In this document: positions 8,536 through 16,671 of the stretch, one piece after another
Numbering within the stretch: position 1 is the first letter of the stretch
How the letters are laid out: each line of letters opens with the position of its first letter
Assembly (NCBI GenBank): GCA_003574685.1
Contig: QOCQ01000026.1
Coordinates: forward strand, 1-64,000
From: Rhodospirillaceae bacterium SYSU D60007
Lineage (GTDB): Bacteria; Pseudomonadota; Alphaproteobacteria; Reyranellales; Reyranellaceae
Length of the DNA stretch: 64,000 nucleotides
Direction of reading: 5' to 3'
Notes under the pieces: model-generated
Database searches by the model: none
The model's input: only the letters and a program-made list of their open reading frames with translations
What the model was told of the DNA's origin: nothing
Made by a program: the position numbers and the translations under genes

Positions 8536-8650
8536 CCTTCATGGTGAGCTTCTGTCCAACCATGAAGGCTCTTGCACCGCCGGCCGTGTGAAGCGCTTCA
8601 TGGTTCGAGCCAGCGGATGCGAAGCATCCACCTGTGCTCACCATGAAGCG
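8536..8650. repeat. Family R2 double-hairpin repeat
   Basis: The first hairpin is CCTTCATGGT...ACCATGAAGG (8536-8568). The second, around 8594-8650, starts CGCTTCATGG and closes with CCATGAAGCG; its loop is enlarged and contains GGATGCGAAGCATCC, itself a small palindrome shared with the copy at 37919. The element lies between convergent genes and may end both transcripts. Reading through it gives peptides such as FMVRQAHHE that are often mis-annotated as proteins. Confidence 0.8.
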
Positions 8651-8672
8651 TTCCTTACAAATCGAATGGTGT

Positions 8673-9182
8673 CTACGCCGCGCGGCGGCGGCGGGCGCGG
8701 GTTCGTGCGCCCTTGCGGGCCGCGGCGGACCTGCCGGCCGCACCCTTCGTGCGCACCGCTTTTCGCGCCGCCGCCGAGCGGCTGGAGGCGCTGCGCCGCG
8801 ATGCCGCACGCCGGGTCTGGCGCGATAGCGCCTGCCGCGACGCCGAACTGCGCGGCTCGCGCTTCAGCACGTCGGAAACGGCACGAGACACCCGCGGCCG
8901 CCGCTGTGGGCGGCGCTTGTGCTGGCCAGCCTCCCAGGCGTACCGGGCGCTGCGGCGCGTTGCCTTCTTGGCGCGGCCTTTCCGCGGCGGCGGCAAGTCC
9001 ACGCCGGCGCGGCGCGCCTTTGACAATCCGATTGCCACGGCCTGCCGCGCGGATCGCGCACCGTGCTTGCCGCGGCGAATATCGCGCACTTCCTCACGCA
9101 CAAATTCACCCGCCTGGGTGCTTGGCGCCTTGCCCGCGCGCTTTGCCCTGCGGGCTTTTTCGATGGTTCGCTTCTCGGGCAT
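8673..9182 (-). CDS. Basic DUF6496-like nucleoid-type protein
   Basis: This 169-residue protein is very rich in Arg, Ala and Ser. The first 80 residues match a conserved bacterial domain I know as DUF6496 (STQAGEFVREEV, RRGKHGARSARQAVAIGLSKARRAG), thought to bind DNA. The last 70 or so residues are low-complexity basic repeats of the AAARK/SAAARK type that resemble the tails of H1-like proteins. The start at 9182 has GGAGG eight bases upstream, so the longer reading frame from 9224 is not used. It may help compact DNA in stationary phase or stress; that is inference. Confidence 0.7.
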   Translation of the reverse strand: MPEKRTIEKARRAKRAGKAPSTQAGEFVREEVRDIRRGKHGARSARQAVAIGLSKARRAGVDLPPPRKGRAKKATRRSARYAWEAGQHKRRPQRRPRVSRAVSDVLKREPRSSASRQALSRQTRRAASRRSASSRSAAARKAVRTKGAAGRSAAARKGARTRARRRRAA

Positions 9183-9309
9183 ATGGGTCCTCCATCTACG
9201 CTGGTCGGACGCATGGCAGCACACACCGAAGCGCGAACCACTGCGCCCTCATCCAGCGTGAACGCAGCACCTGCCCGTTTGATCCACGCGATTTTCGACT
9301 CTCTGCGGT

Positions 9310-10107
9310 TTAGCGGCCCTTGAAGACGGGCTGGCGCTTCTCGACGAATGCCTTTGAGGCTTCCTTGTGATCCTCGGTCTCGCCGCTGCGCGTGTGCCCC
9401 CAGGCCTCGAGGTCAAAGACTTCCTTCAGGGAGGCGCTTTCGGCCGCGTTCAGGTTGCGCTTCATGTAGCGATAGGCCACCCGCGGACCGTTGGCCAGGT
9501 TGCGCGCGACCTTCATCGTCTCCTCGCGCAGCTTGTCGTCCGCATAGACGCGGTTCACCACACCCAGACGCAGCGCTTCCTGGGCATCGACCCGTTCGGC
9601 CAGCAGATAGAGCTCGCGCGCCGCGGCCGTGCCGGCAAGCTTGGTCAGGAAGAAGCTGCCACCGAAATCGCCGGCGTAGCCGACATTGGCGAACGCCGTG
9701 GAGATGCGCGCACCGGCGGCCATGAAGCGCATGTCGCAAGCAAGCGCGATGCTGAGTCCGGCGCCCGCTGCCGGCCCGTTGATCATGGCGATGGTGGGCT
9801 TCGGCAGCTCGTGCAGCAGGCGGGAAACCTCCATGCGTTCGCGCAGATCGGCTGCCTTGCTTTCCAGCGTACCGGCGACCGTTTCCGTGCGTTCCGCCAT
9901 GGCCCGCACATCGCCGCCCGAGCAGAAGCCCCGGCCGGCGCCCGTCACGACCACACAGCCCACGGCGTCGTCGGTGGCGATGCGCCGCAGGGTCGTGAGC
10001 AAGGCTTCCAGCATCGGCCGGGAGAGGGCGTTCAGCACGTCCGGCCGGTTCAGGGTGAGAATCGCAACGCCATCCTCGTTGGTTTCGATCAGATGGTCGG
10101 TGGCCAT
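9310..10107 (-). CDS. Enoyl-CoA hydratase/isomerase family protein
   Basis: This 265-residue crotonase-fold protein shows the family signature GAGRGFCSGGDVRAMAER near residue 55 and AMINGPAAGAGLSIALACDMRF near 105, which form the oxyanion hole. The usual first catalytic Glu of hydratases in the AGADI/EL region is not obvious, and the ELYLLAERVDAQEAL segment is typical of isomerase-like members. Translation starts at 10107 after AAGGAGAAGG. It lies 12 bases downstream of the enolase-superfamily gene, so the two are cotranscribed. The exact reaction is not resolved. Confidence 0.85.
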   Translation of the reverse strand: MATDHLIETNEDGVAILTLNRPDVLNALSRPMLEALLTTLRRIATDDAVGCVVVTGAGRGFCSGGDVRAMAERTETVAGTLESKAADLRERMEVSRLLHELPKPTIAMINGPAAGAGLSIALACDMRFMAAGARISTAFANVGYAGDFGGSFFLTKLAGTAAARELYLLAERVDAQEALRLGVVNRVYADDKLREETMKVARNLANGPRVAYRYMKRNLNAAESASLKEVFDLEAWGHTRSGETEDHKEASKAFVEKRQPVFKGR

Positions 10108-10119
10108 GGCCTTCTCCTT

Positions 10120-11286
10120 TCAGGCGTGCGCGTGCTTCGCGACAAAATCCTCGTTGACGGTGATGCCCAGGCCCGGCCGGTCGGGAATCTCGACCATCCC
10201 GTCGCGCACCGGGAAGGACTCCGCGATCAGCTCGTGCAGCATCGGATTGCTGCCCAGCGAATACTCAAGGATGAACCCTGACGGCGAGGTCGCGGCCACG
10301 GCAAGCCCCGCGGCAAAGGCCGGCGCACCCGACCACAGATGCGGCGCCAGCCTCAGGTTGAAGGCCGAAGCGATGGCGGAAATCCGCAGGGCTTCGGTGA
10401 TGCCGCCGGCGATCGCAAGGTCGGGCTGCAGGATGTCGGCGGCGCGCAGCTCCGCCAGCTCGCGGAAATCATGGCGCGTGAACTCGCTTTCGCCGGCGGC
10501 GATCGGCACCGACGACGAAGCGCGCACCTCGGCCATGCCCCGCTTGTCGTCGCCTGACACCGGTTCCTCGAACCACATCAGGTTGCAGTCCTCCACCAGT
10601 CGCGCAAAGGCCCTGGCCTCGGCTACGGTGAAGGTGCCGTGCGCATCGCAGGCAAGGCCGATGTCCGGCCCCAACACGGCTCGGGCGGCACGCACGCGCT
10701 CGGCGGAACGTACCGGCGAGCCATCCATCACGCCCACCCGCATCTTCACGGCGCCGAAGCCGCCCTTCTCGATATACCCCTTGAGTTGCGCCCCGATGTT
10801 CTGTGCATCGGCCCAGCCGCCCGAGGCGTAGGCTGGCATATGGGCGGCACGGCGGCCGCCCAGCAGTCGCCACACCGGCGCGTTCAGCGATTTGCCGAGG
10901 ATGTCCCACAGCGCGATATCGATGCCGCCGATGGCCGACAGGGTGAGGCCGCGACGCCCGAGCTGCGGCATGCCATGGCCGCGCGCGATCGCATGGCCGT
11001 GACGCGGCGCGTTGTACATCACATCCCACAGCCTGCTGATGTCGCGCGGATCCTCGCCCAGCAGAAGCGGCGCCAGATCGTCGCGGATGATCGCGGCAAG
11101 ACCTGCGCATGAGGCGGCCGATCCCACGCCGGCCTTGGCCTCGCCCCAACCCACGAGGCCATCATCAGTCTCGACGCGCACGATCACCGAGTCGAACGAG
11201 GCGACGCGGCCGAAATTGCTGACATGCTGGCCTGACGGTGGAATCGGCACATGCACCCACGTGGCATCGATACGCGCGATCTTCAT
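10120..11286 (-). CDS. Mandelate racemase/muconate lactonizing enzyme family protein
   Basis: This 388-residue enolase-superfamily enzyme abstracts a proton alpha to a carboxylate. It has the capping domain (MKIARIDATWVHVPIPPSG) and a TIM barrel with KMRVGVMDGSP (the catalytic-lysine strand), the metal-ligand strands around LACDAHGTFT and WFEEPVSGDD, and AAGESEFTRHDFRELAELRAADILQPD. The motif order fits the mandelate racemase or galactarate dehydratase subgroups. The start at 11286 is chosen for GGAG upstream and the typical MKI start; 14 extra codons are possible. The enoyl-CoA hydratase-like gene follows in the same operon. The substrate is unassigned. Confidence 0.8.
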   Translation of the reverse strand: MKIARIDATWVHVPIPPSGQHVSNFGRVASFDSVIVRVETDDGLVGWGEAKAGVGSAASCAGLAAIIRDDLAPLLLGEDPRDISRLWDVMYNAPRHGHAIARGHGMPQLGRRGLTLSAIGGIDIALWDILGKSLNAPVWRLLGGRRAAHMPAYASGGWADAQNIGAQLKGYIEKGGFGAVKMRVGVMDGSPVRSAERVRAARAVLGPDIGLACDAHGTFTVAEARAFARLVEDCNLMWFEEPVSGDDKRGMAEVRASSSVPIAAGESEFTRHDFRELAELRAADILQPDLAIAGGITEALRISAIASAFNLRLAPHLWSGAPAFAAGLAVAATSPSGFILEYSLGSNPMLHELIAESFPVRDGMVEIPDRPGLGITVNEDFVAKHAHA

Positions 11287-11438
11287 GGGGCGTTCTCCGA
11301 CCTGACGGTGCCCAAGCTTGCCACGCAACGCCAGCGTTCCTCAAACAGGGATACCCGCGCGGCTTCCATGCGCGGTGGGCATGCCGTTGCCGATAGCCGG
11401 CGCGTGGAAGTCGGCAAGCTGGCATGCATCTTCATCAA

Positions 11439-11703
11439 CCTTCCCCCGGAGGGGGAAGGTGCCCGAAGGGCGGAAGGGGGATGTCTCAACCCGCTCGGCG
11501 TCGCGCATGGGGTGTCGTCATGCCGAGCGCAGCGAGGGATCTTCCGCGAATGACGCACCTGCGTCCGGCCGCGGGAGATCCCTCGCTACGCTGCGCTTTG
11601 CTCGGGATGACGACAGCTATATTCGGCACACAGTACCGACGCCGTGCTTGTTGAGGCATCCCCCTTCCGGCGCTGCGCGCCACCTTCCCCCTCCGGGGGA
11701 AGG
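11439..11703. repeat. Family R1 inverted repeat with nested R3 pair
   Basis: The outer arms (11439-11459 hairpin, and its counterpart ending at 11703) repeat CCTTCCCCC..GGGGGAAGG and continue inward as GTGCCCGAAGGGCGGAAGGGGGAT. Nested inside is an inverted pair of a third repeat: CGTCATGCCGAGCGCAGCGAGGGATC (11516-11541) facing GAGATCCCTCGCT..CTCGGGATGACG (11575-11612). A fragment of the latter recurs at 60549. The element lies in the divergent gap between two enolase-superfamily genes. Confidence 0.75.
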
Positions 11704-11759
11704 TTGTTTGGCCATATGCGGATGCCCTGGGCTAGACTTGCGGGCAGCGGAGGAGCGCC

Positions 11760-12869
11760 ATGAAGATCACCGATGTCACGCTGACGCTGTTTGCCTGGGA
11801 CAACATTCCCGCGACCACCTATGGCAGCCATACCGGCCGCTTCGGCGGCTCCAGCCAGCTCGGACTGCTACGTATCGTCACTGACCAGGGCATCGAGGGC
11901 CACGCCTTCCTCGGCTCGGCCATGAACCCGGCGACGACCGATGGTCAGGGCCTGATCACGCATCTCAAGCCGGCCTTGATGGGGCGCGATCCGCTGGCAC
12001 GCGAGCAGCTCAACCAGGACGTCTGGAAACGACAGCGCGCGGCGGGCGTGCGGCCCATCGGTGCGGTGGACGTGGCGCTGTGGGATCTTGCGGGCAAGGC
12101 GATCGGCCAGCCCATCCACCGGCTGCTGGGGACCTATCGCGAGAGCATTCCTGCCTACGCCAGCTCCGCCGTTCTCGCGTCGCCCGAGGCGTATGCCGAC
12201 GAGGCCGTCCGCTTCCGCGATTCCGGCTGGGCCGCCTACAAGATCCATCCGCCCACCCGCTGGCGCGACGACATCAAGGTGTGCCAGGCCGTGCGCAAGG
12301 CGGTGGGGGACGACTACACCATCATGCTCGATTCGACGTGGAGCTACGACTTCCCCGCAGCCGTGCGCGTCGGGCTCGCGGCACAGGAGCTCGGCTTCCA
12401 CTGGTACGAGGATCCGCTGGCTGACCAGGACATCTACAACTACGTCAAGCTGAAGCAGAAGCTCAGCATCCCGATCCTCGCCACCGAGTATCCGATCACC
12501 GGCTACGAGAGCTACGCGCCCTGGATCATGCTGCAGGCTACCGACTTCCTGCGCGGCGACGTGGCGGTCAAGGGCGGCATCACGACCCTGGTCAAGGCCG
12601 CGCATCTCGCCGAAGCGTTCCGCATGAACTTCGAGGTCCATCACGGCGGCAACTCGCTGAACAACGTCGCCAACCTCCACGTCATCGCCGCCATAAGGAA
12701 CACAGAGTTCTTCGAGGTGCTTCTGCCTGACGGTGCGCAGAAGTACGGCCTTGAGCAGGATATCGTGGTCGGCCGCGACGGGTTGGTGCATGTCCCCAAC
12801 GGCCCTGGACTTGGCGCGGCCATCGATTTCGATCTGATCAAGCGCAAGACCGTCGCGGTCCTCGCATGA
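11760..12869 (+). CDS. Mandelate racemase/muconate lactonizing enzyme family protein
   Basis: This 369-residue enolase-superfamily protein is distinct from its divergent neighbour. It shows VDVALWDLAGKAIGQPIHRLLG, then YKIHPPTRWRDDI (the catalytic-lysine strand), and the metal ligands in MLDSTWSYDF, YEDPLADQD and ATEYPITGYES, followed by the EVHHGGNSLNNVANLH strand with a histidine dyad partner. This arrangement is seen in racemase/dehydratase subgroups acting on sugar acids. The ATG follows GCGGAGGAGC. It is a single-gene unit between R1 and R2 repeats. Its substrate cannot be told. Confidence 0.8.
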   Translation: MKITDVTLTLFAWDNIPATTYGSHTGRFGGSSQLGLLRIVTDQGIEGHAFLGSAMNPATTDGQGLITHLKPALMGRDPLAREQLNQDVWKRQRAAGVRPIGAVDVALWDLAGKAIGQPIHRLLGTYRESIPAYASSAVLASPEAYADEAVRFRDSGWAAYKIHPPTRWRDDIKVCQAVRKAVGDDYTIMLDSTWSYDFPAAVRVGLAAQELGFHWYEDPLADQDIYNYVKLKQKLSIPILATEYPITGYESYAPWIMLQATDFLRGDVAVKGGITTLVKAAHLAEAFRMNFEVHHGGNSLNNVANLHVIAAIRNTEFFEVLLPDGAQKYGLEQDIVVGRDGLVHVPNGPGLGAAIDFDLIKRKTVAVLA

Positions 12870-12907
12870 CCCGGCTCTCCGCTGAGCGACGTTCGGCGGT
12901 AGAAAGT

Positions 12908-12994
12908 CGCTTCATGGTGAGCTTGTCGAACCATGAAGCGGTCCGCACTGCCGTGGTGCGACGCCTTCATGGTTCGACAGGCTCACCATGAAGG
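12908..12994. repeat. Family R2 double-hairpin repeat
   Basis: Two hairpins, 12908-12940 (CGCTTCATGGTGAGCTTG..CCATGAAGCG) and about 12964-12994 (CCTTCATGGTTCGACAGG..CCATGAAGG), are separated by about 23 bases. The layout is the standard R2 one. It follows the enolase-superfamily gene and precedes a luciferase-like gene of the same direction, so it may act as the terminator between them. Confidence 0.8.
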
Positions 12995-13084
12995 CTATTT
13001 CAGCTCTGCGTCTCACCCGCATGTTTCAACAGAGACAGCCGGGTAGTCATGTTCCCGAATGCCGTTCAGAAACCGGAGGATCGT

Positions 13085-13993
13085 GTGGCCTCGCAGCTTC
13101 CCGCCTTGTGCATTATCGCCACGCCCGGCCGCCGGCGCGCCATGATCGACATGGCACGTGAGGCGGAGCGCCGCGGTTATCAGGGCATCTACGTGCCCAG
13201 CCGCTTCAGCAACATGTCGGTCTGCGAAGCGCTCGCCTGGAATACCGAACGGATCGTGTTCGGCACCGCCATCGCGCCGATCTATGCCCGCACCGCTGCG
13301 GATTACGCCGAAGCCACCGCCTTCATGCACGAAATCTCGGGCGGCCGTTTCCGTTTCGGAATTGGTGTTGCCCATGCGCCGGGCCACGCGCGCCACGGTG
13401 TGAGCGTCGGCAAGCCGCTGGCCGACACCCGCGCTTTCGTTGAGAAGTTCCGTGCCCAGGAACAGGGGCCGCAGCCCCCGGTCATCATCGCCGCGCTGCG
13501 GCAGAAGATGGTGGCGCTGGCGGGTGACATCGGCGACGGCGTGGTGTTCGCGAATGCCTGCCGATCGGCGATGCAGAAATCGCTGGCGCATCTGCCCGAG
13601 ACGCGCCGTCGCGACCCTGCATTCTTCATCGGCAACATGATCCCGACCTGCATCAGCGACGACATCGAGGCGGCCAAAGCCGTGAATCGCCGCACGCTCA
13701 GCAGCTATCTCCAGCTCCCCAACTATCGCAACTACTGGAAGGAGTGCGGCTACATCGAGGAGATGGCCGCCATCGAACGCGCGATCACCGAACGGCGTCT
13801 GGACGATCTGCCGAAGCTGATGAGCGACAAATGGCTGGCGGATGTCACCCTCTTTGGTTCCGCAGGCCGGGTACGCGAGGAGCTGGCGGCCTGGTCCGAG
13901 GCGGGCGTGCGCACGCCCATCATCGTTGCCTCATCGGCGAGCGGCCGGCAGGCGCGGGCCATCCAGGAGGTCTTTGACGCTTTCGCAGGCTGA
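13085..13993 (+). CDS. Luciferase-like (LLM class) flavin or F420-dependent oxidoreductase
   Basis: This protein of about 302 residues belongs to the luciferase superfamily. It starts with the first barrel strand PALCIIATPGRRRAM, then YQGIYVPSRFSNMS, RIVFGTAIAPIYARTA, and the glycine turn SGGRFRFGIGVAHAPGHARHGV. Whether it uses FMN or F420 cannot be read, though the short size is like F420-type members. I prefer the GTG at 13085 because GGAGGA lies four bases upstream; an ATG at 13049 would add 12 residues without a ribosome site. The TauD-type gene follows 42 bases downstream and may be cotranscribed. Confidence 0.75.
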   Translation: MASQLPALCIIATPGRRRAMIDMAREAERRGYQGIYVPSRFSNMSVCEALAWNTERIVFGTAIAPIYARTAADYAEATAFMHEISGGRFRFGIGVAHAPGHARHGVSVGKPLADTRAFVEKFRAQEQGPQPPVIIAALRQKMVALAGDIGDGVVFANACRSAMQKSLAHLPETRRRDPAFFIGNMIPTCISDDIEAAKAVNRRTLSSYLQLPNYRNYWKECGYIEEMAAIERAITERRLDDLPKLMSDKWLADVTLFGSAGRVREELAAWSEAGVRTPIIVASSASGRQARAIQEVFDAFAG

Positions 13994-14035
13994 GCGGCGG
14001 GGTACAATCGGGCAAGCAGCCCAGGAGTGAAGACG

Positions 14036-14902
14036 ATGGCACTTGAGATCACGCCGGTAACGCCGGTGGTTGGTGCACAGGTTTCCGGAGTCGATCTGGC
14101 GCGGCTGACCGACGCCGAGTTCGCTGCGATTCGCGATGCGTGGCATCGCAGCGCCTTTGTGCTGGTCCGGGACCAGAAGCTCTCGGATGACGATCTGCTG
14201 GCGTTCAGCCGCCGCTTCGGTGAACTCGACCCGCCGCCCAACCAGGAACGCGGCCGCATCAGCCCGCCCGGCTATCCTGACATCTACGTCGTATCGAACG
14301 TGCTTGACGACAAGGGCGAGCCGATCGGCGCGCTGGGTGCCGGCGAGGCGGCGTGGCACACCGACATGAGCTATCTCGACGAACCACCCGACGCCTCGAT
14401 GCTCTATGCGTTGGAGCTGCCGGCAAGCGGCGGCGACACCTGGTTCTGCGGCATGCAGGCGGCCTATGCCGCCCTGCCCGAAGAACTGAAAGCGAAGATC
14501 CGCGGCCGCCGCATCAAGCATGACGGTACGTACAATTCCGGCGGCTATCTCAGACAGGGCGTGGATCCGACCGACGACCCGCACAAGGCGCCCGGCGCCT
14601 GGCATCCGGCGGTCTGCGTTCATCCGGTAACGGGCGTGCCGGCGCTTTATCTCGGCCGCCGCCGCAACTCCTATATCGAGGGATACACGCCTGCCGAGTC
14701 GGAAGCATTGCTCGATGCGCTCTGGGCGCATGCGATACAGGCCCGCTTCACGCACGCGCATCGCTGGCGCATCGGCGACCTCGTGCTGTGGGACAATCGC
14801 AGCACCATGCACCGGCGCGATCCGTTCGATGCCACCGCCCGGCGCGTCATGCACCGCACCCAGATCAAGGGCAGCGCCCGACCGGTCGCCTACGCGGCGT
14901 AA
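14036..14902 (+). CDS. TauD/TfdA family Fe(II)/2-oxoglutarate dioxygenase
   Basis: This 288-residue dioxygenase hydroxylates a small substrate using iron and 2-oxoglutarate. The iron site is seen as WHTDMSYLDEPP (about residues 106-117, His-X-Asp) with the distal His in the final LWDNRSTMHRRDPFD segment, where the Arg for 2-oxoglutarate follows. The N-terminus ITPVTPVVGAQVSGVDL is typical of TauD/TfdA members. The ATG at 14036 has AGGAG upstream; a GTG nine bases earlier overlaps that site and is less likely. It could release sulfite from a sulfonate or oxidise an aryloxyalkanoate, and nothing nearby decides between these. Confidence 0.85.
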   Translation: MALEITPVTPVVGAQVSGVDLARLTDAEFAAIRDAWHRSAFVLVRDQKLSDDDLLAFSRRFGELDPPPNQERGRISPPGYPDIYVVSNVLDDKGEPIGALGAGEAAWHTDMSYLDEPPDASMLYALELPASGGDTWFCGMQAAYAALPEELKAKIRGRRIKHDGTYNSGGYLRQGVDPTDDPHKAPGAWHPAVCVHPVTGVPALYLGRRRNSYIEGYTPAESEALLDALWAHAIQARFTHAHRWRIGDLVLWDNRSTMHRRDPFDATARRVMHRTQIKGSARPVAYAA

Positions 14903-14918
14903 GTCTATCCTTCATAAG

Positions 14919-15045
14919 CCTTCCCCCGGAGGGGGAAGGTGGCGCGCCAGCGCCGGAAGGGGGATGCCGCCACAAGCACGACGCCGCAGGTGTTGCACCA
15001 TCCCCCTTCCGCCGCTTCGGGGCACCTTCCCCCTCCGGGGGAAGG
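14919..15045. repeat. Family R1 inverted repeat
   Basis: Arms CCTTCCCCC..GGGGGAAGG at 14919-14939 and 15025-15045 enclose a further inverted pair, CGCCGGAAGGGGGATG facing CATCCCCCTTCCGCC. The element lies between the convergent dioxygenase and HU genes, just outside the HU terminator. Confidence 0.75.
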
Positions 15046-15054
15046 ATATGGGCA

Positions 15055-15095
15055 AACGAAAAACGCCCGGCCACTTTGGCCGGGCGCTTTCGTTT
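15055..15095 (-). terminator. Intrinsic terminator of the HU gene
   Basis: A perfect 10-bp stem (15064-15073 with 15077-15086, loop CTT) is followed on the minus strand by GTTTTTCGTT. Outer AACGAAA/TTTCGTT bases also pair, so it can terminate from both sides. It serves the HU gene and probably also the dioxygenase transcript. Confidence 0.85.
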
Positions 15096-15119
15096 GACGG
15101 CTCGGACTGGCCGCGCCGA

Positions 15120-15416
15120 TCAGATGGCTTCCTTCAGGTCCTTGGCGACCCGGAACGCCACCTTCTTGGAAGCCTTGATCTTGATCGGCTCGCCCGTGGC
15201 GGGGTTGCGGCCCATGCGCGCTGGACGATTGCGGACCTGCATGATGCCCAGCCCGGTGATGCGGACCTTGTTGCCCTTTTTGAGGTTCTTGACTGTCAGA
15301 TTGACGAAATCATCGAACAGGGAGCTGACCGCCTTCTTCGACATCTGGTGCTTCTCGGCCAGCTCGGCGAGCAGCTTCGACAGCGGAATTGTGGTGACAG
15401 AAGCCTTCGCAGCCAT
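15120..15416 (-). CDS. HU/IHF family DNA-binding protein
   Basis: This 98-residue nucleoid protein bends DNA as a dimer. The HU fold is shown by the N-terminal helices (SKLLAELAEKHQMSKKAVSSLFDDFVNL) and the DNA-binding beta arm with GRNPATGEPIKIKASKKVAFRVAKDLK, which carries the conserved RNPxTG tip. It is about eight residues longer than standard HU at the N-terminus. The start at 15416 (MAAKAS) has AAGGA upstream; an upstream extension in frame is not credible. It is a monocistronic gene with its own terminator, and paralogues probably exist elsewhere on the chromosome. Confidence 0.9.
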   Translation of the reverse strand: MAAKASVTTIPLSKLLAELAEKHQMSKKAVSSLFDDFVNLTVKNLKKGNKVRITGLGIMQVRNRPARMGRNPATGEPIKIKASKKVAFRVAKDLKEAI

Positions 15417-15789
15417 GGGCTTTTTCCTTCTCTTCAGGGGGCCTCCGCCCGGCCGCACGCCCCAGGGGACGACCGGCGGAGCGCAGTTAGAATACGAAGA
15501 AATCGCCACTGCGCAATGGATATGGTGGGTTCAGGCATCAAAAAACACTGGATTTAGGCCCTTTTCTGGGGATTCCCGCACGTTGAATCCCATTTTTACG
15601 GGCTTTTGGCATACGGACGGCCAGATCAGGATCTCCGCACCCGTTGCGGGCCAGAACACGTAATGATTGCAAGACATCTCATTCAGTGTCGTGGCTACGG
15701 CATCGCACAAGGCTCCCCTTCGCTGGGCGCGGTTCACGGCCCAGGCGAGGGCTATAGACTGACTCCTGCAGAACACGGAGGAAGCGTAA
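15417..15789. other. Non-coding divergent intergenic region
   Basis: No gene, repeat family member or RNA motif is recognisable in these 373 bases between the divergent HU and metallo-hydrolase genes. The segment near 15530-15610 is locally richer in A and T than its surroundings and is the likely place for the HU promoter. The sequence before 15790 contains GGAGGAAGCG, the ribosome site of the metallo-hydrolase. Confidence 0.5.
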
Positions 15790-16671
15790 ATGACGGTGCG
15801 CGGCATCGGAAAGGCATCGATTGCCAAGGTCGAGGAGTTGTGCGGTCCCGGCTTCAAGGCCGGCCGCATGTTTCCACGTTTCAACCAGGAAGCTTTCGAT
15901 GCGCAGAAGCACTGGATGGTTTCCGATCATGTCGAGCCGGGCAGCGACCGGCTGGTGGGCAGCGTGCACACCTGGATCGTGCGCACGCCGCATCACACCA
16001 TCCTGATCGATACGTGCCTGGGCAATCACAAGACGCGCAGCGCGCCCAACTGGAACAATCTCAACACGCCCTTCCTCGACCGCCTTCGTGACGCTGGCGT
16101 CGCACCCGAGAGCGTCGATCTGGTGATGTGCACCCATCTGCATGTCGATCACGTCGGCTGGAACACGAAGCTGGAGAATGGCCGCTGGGTCCCCACGTTC
16201 CCCAACGCGCGCTATCTCTTCGCGCGCAAGGAGTACGCGCACTGGGAGGACGAGCGTCGGCAGAAGGATGCGCAGAGCGTCAATGGCGGCTCGTTTGATG
16301 ACAGCGTGCTGCCGGTGGTCGAGGCGAAGAAGGCGGTTTTCATCGATACTGACCACCAGCCCGACTCGCTGCTGACCATCGAAGAGGCGCCGGGCCATAC
16401 GCCGGGATCAATCGTAATCCGGCTCTCGGATGCCGGCCGTGAAGCCGTGTTCAGCGGCGACATCATGCACCATCCCGTCCAGGTATATTACCCGGAGTGG
16501 TCGAGCCAGTTCTGCTGGGACCAGGACATGTCGGCGCGCTCGCGCCGCAAGGTGCTGGAGCACTGCGCCGAGCATCACAGCCTGCTGTGCCCCGCGCATT
16601 TCCCCGGCGCCAATGCCGGCTACATCCATCGCGCAGGCGATGCCTTCCGCATCGAATGGGACCGGCCATGA
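15790..16671 (+). CDS. Metallo-beta-lactamase fold hydrolase, AHL-lactonase-like
   Basis: This 293-residue MBL-fold hydrolase has the full dizinc motif: THLHVDHVGW near residue 117, HTPGS near 206, and FSGDIMHHP near 222. The layout, with an N-terminal lid and the SVHTWIVRTPHHTILIDT strand, resembles AttM/AiiA-type N-acyl-homoserine lactonases and related lactone hydrolases. It is the first gene of a tight five-gene operon and shares an ATGA overlap with the SMP-30 gene. Next to a second lactonase-type enzyme it more likely opens a catabolic lactone than a quorum signal, but both are possible. Confidence 0.8.
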   Translation: MTVRGIGKASIAKVEELCGPGFKAGRMFPRFNQEAFDAQKHWMVSDHVEPGSDRLVGSVHTWIVRTPHHTILIDTCLGNHKTRSAPNWNNLNTPFLDRLRDAGVAPESVDLVMCTHLHVDHVGWNTKLENGRWVPTFPNARYLFARKEYAHWEDERRQKDAQSVNGGSFDDSVLPVVEAKKAVFIDTDHQPDSLLTIEEAPGHTPGSIVIRLSDAGREAVFSGDIMHHPVQVYYPEWSSQFCWDQDMSARSRRKVLEHCAEHHSLLCPAHFPGANAGYIHRAGDAFRIEWDRP

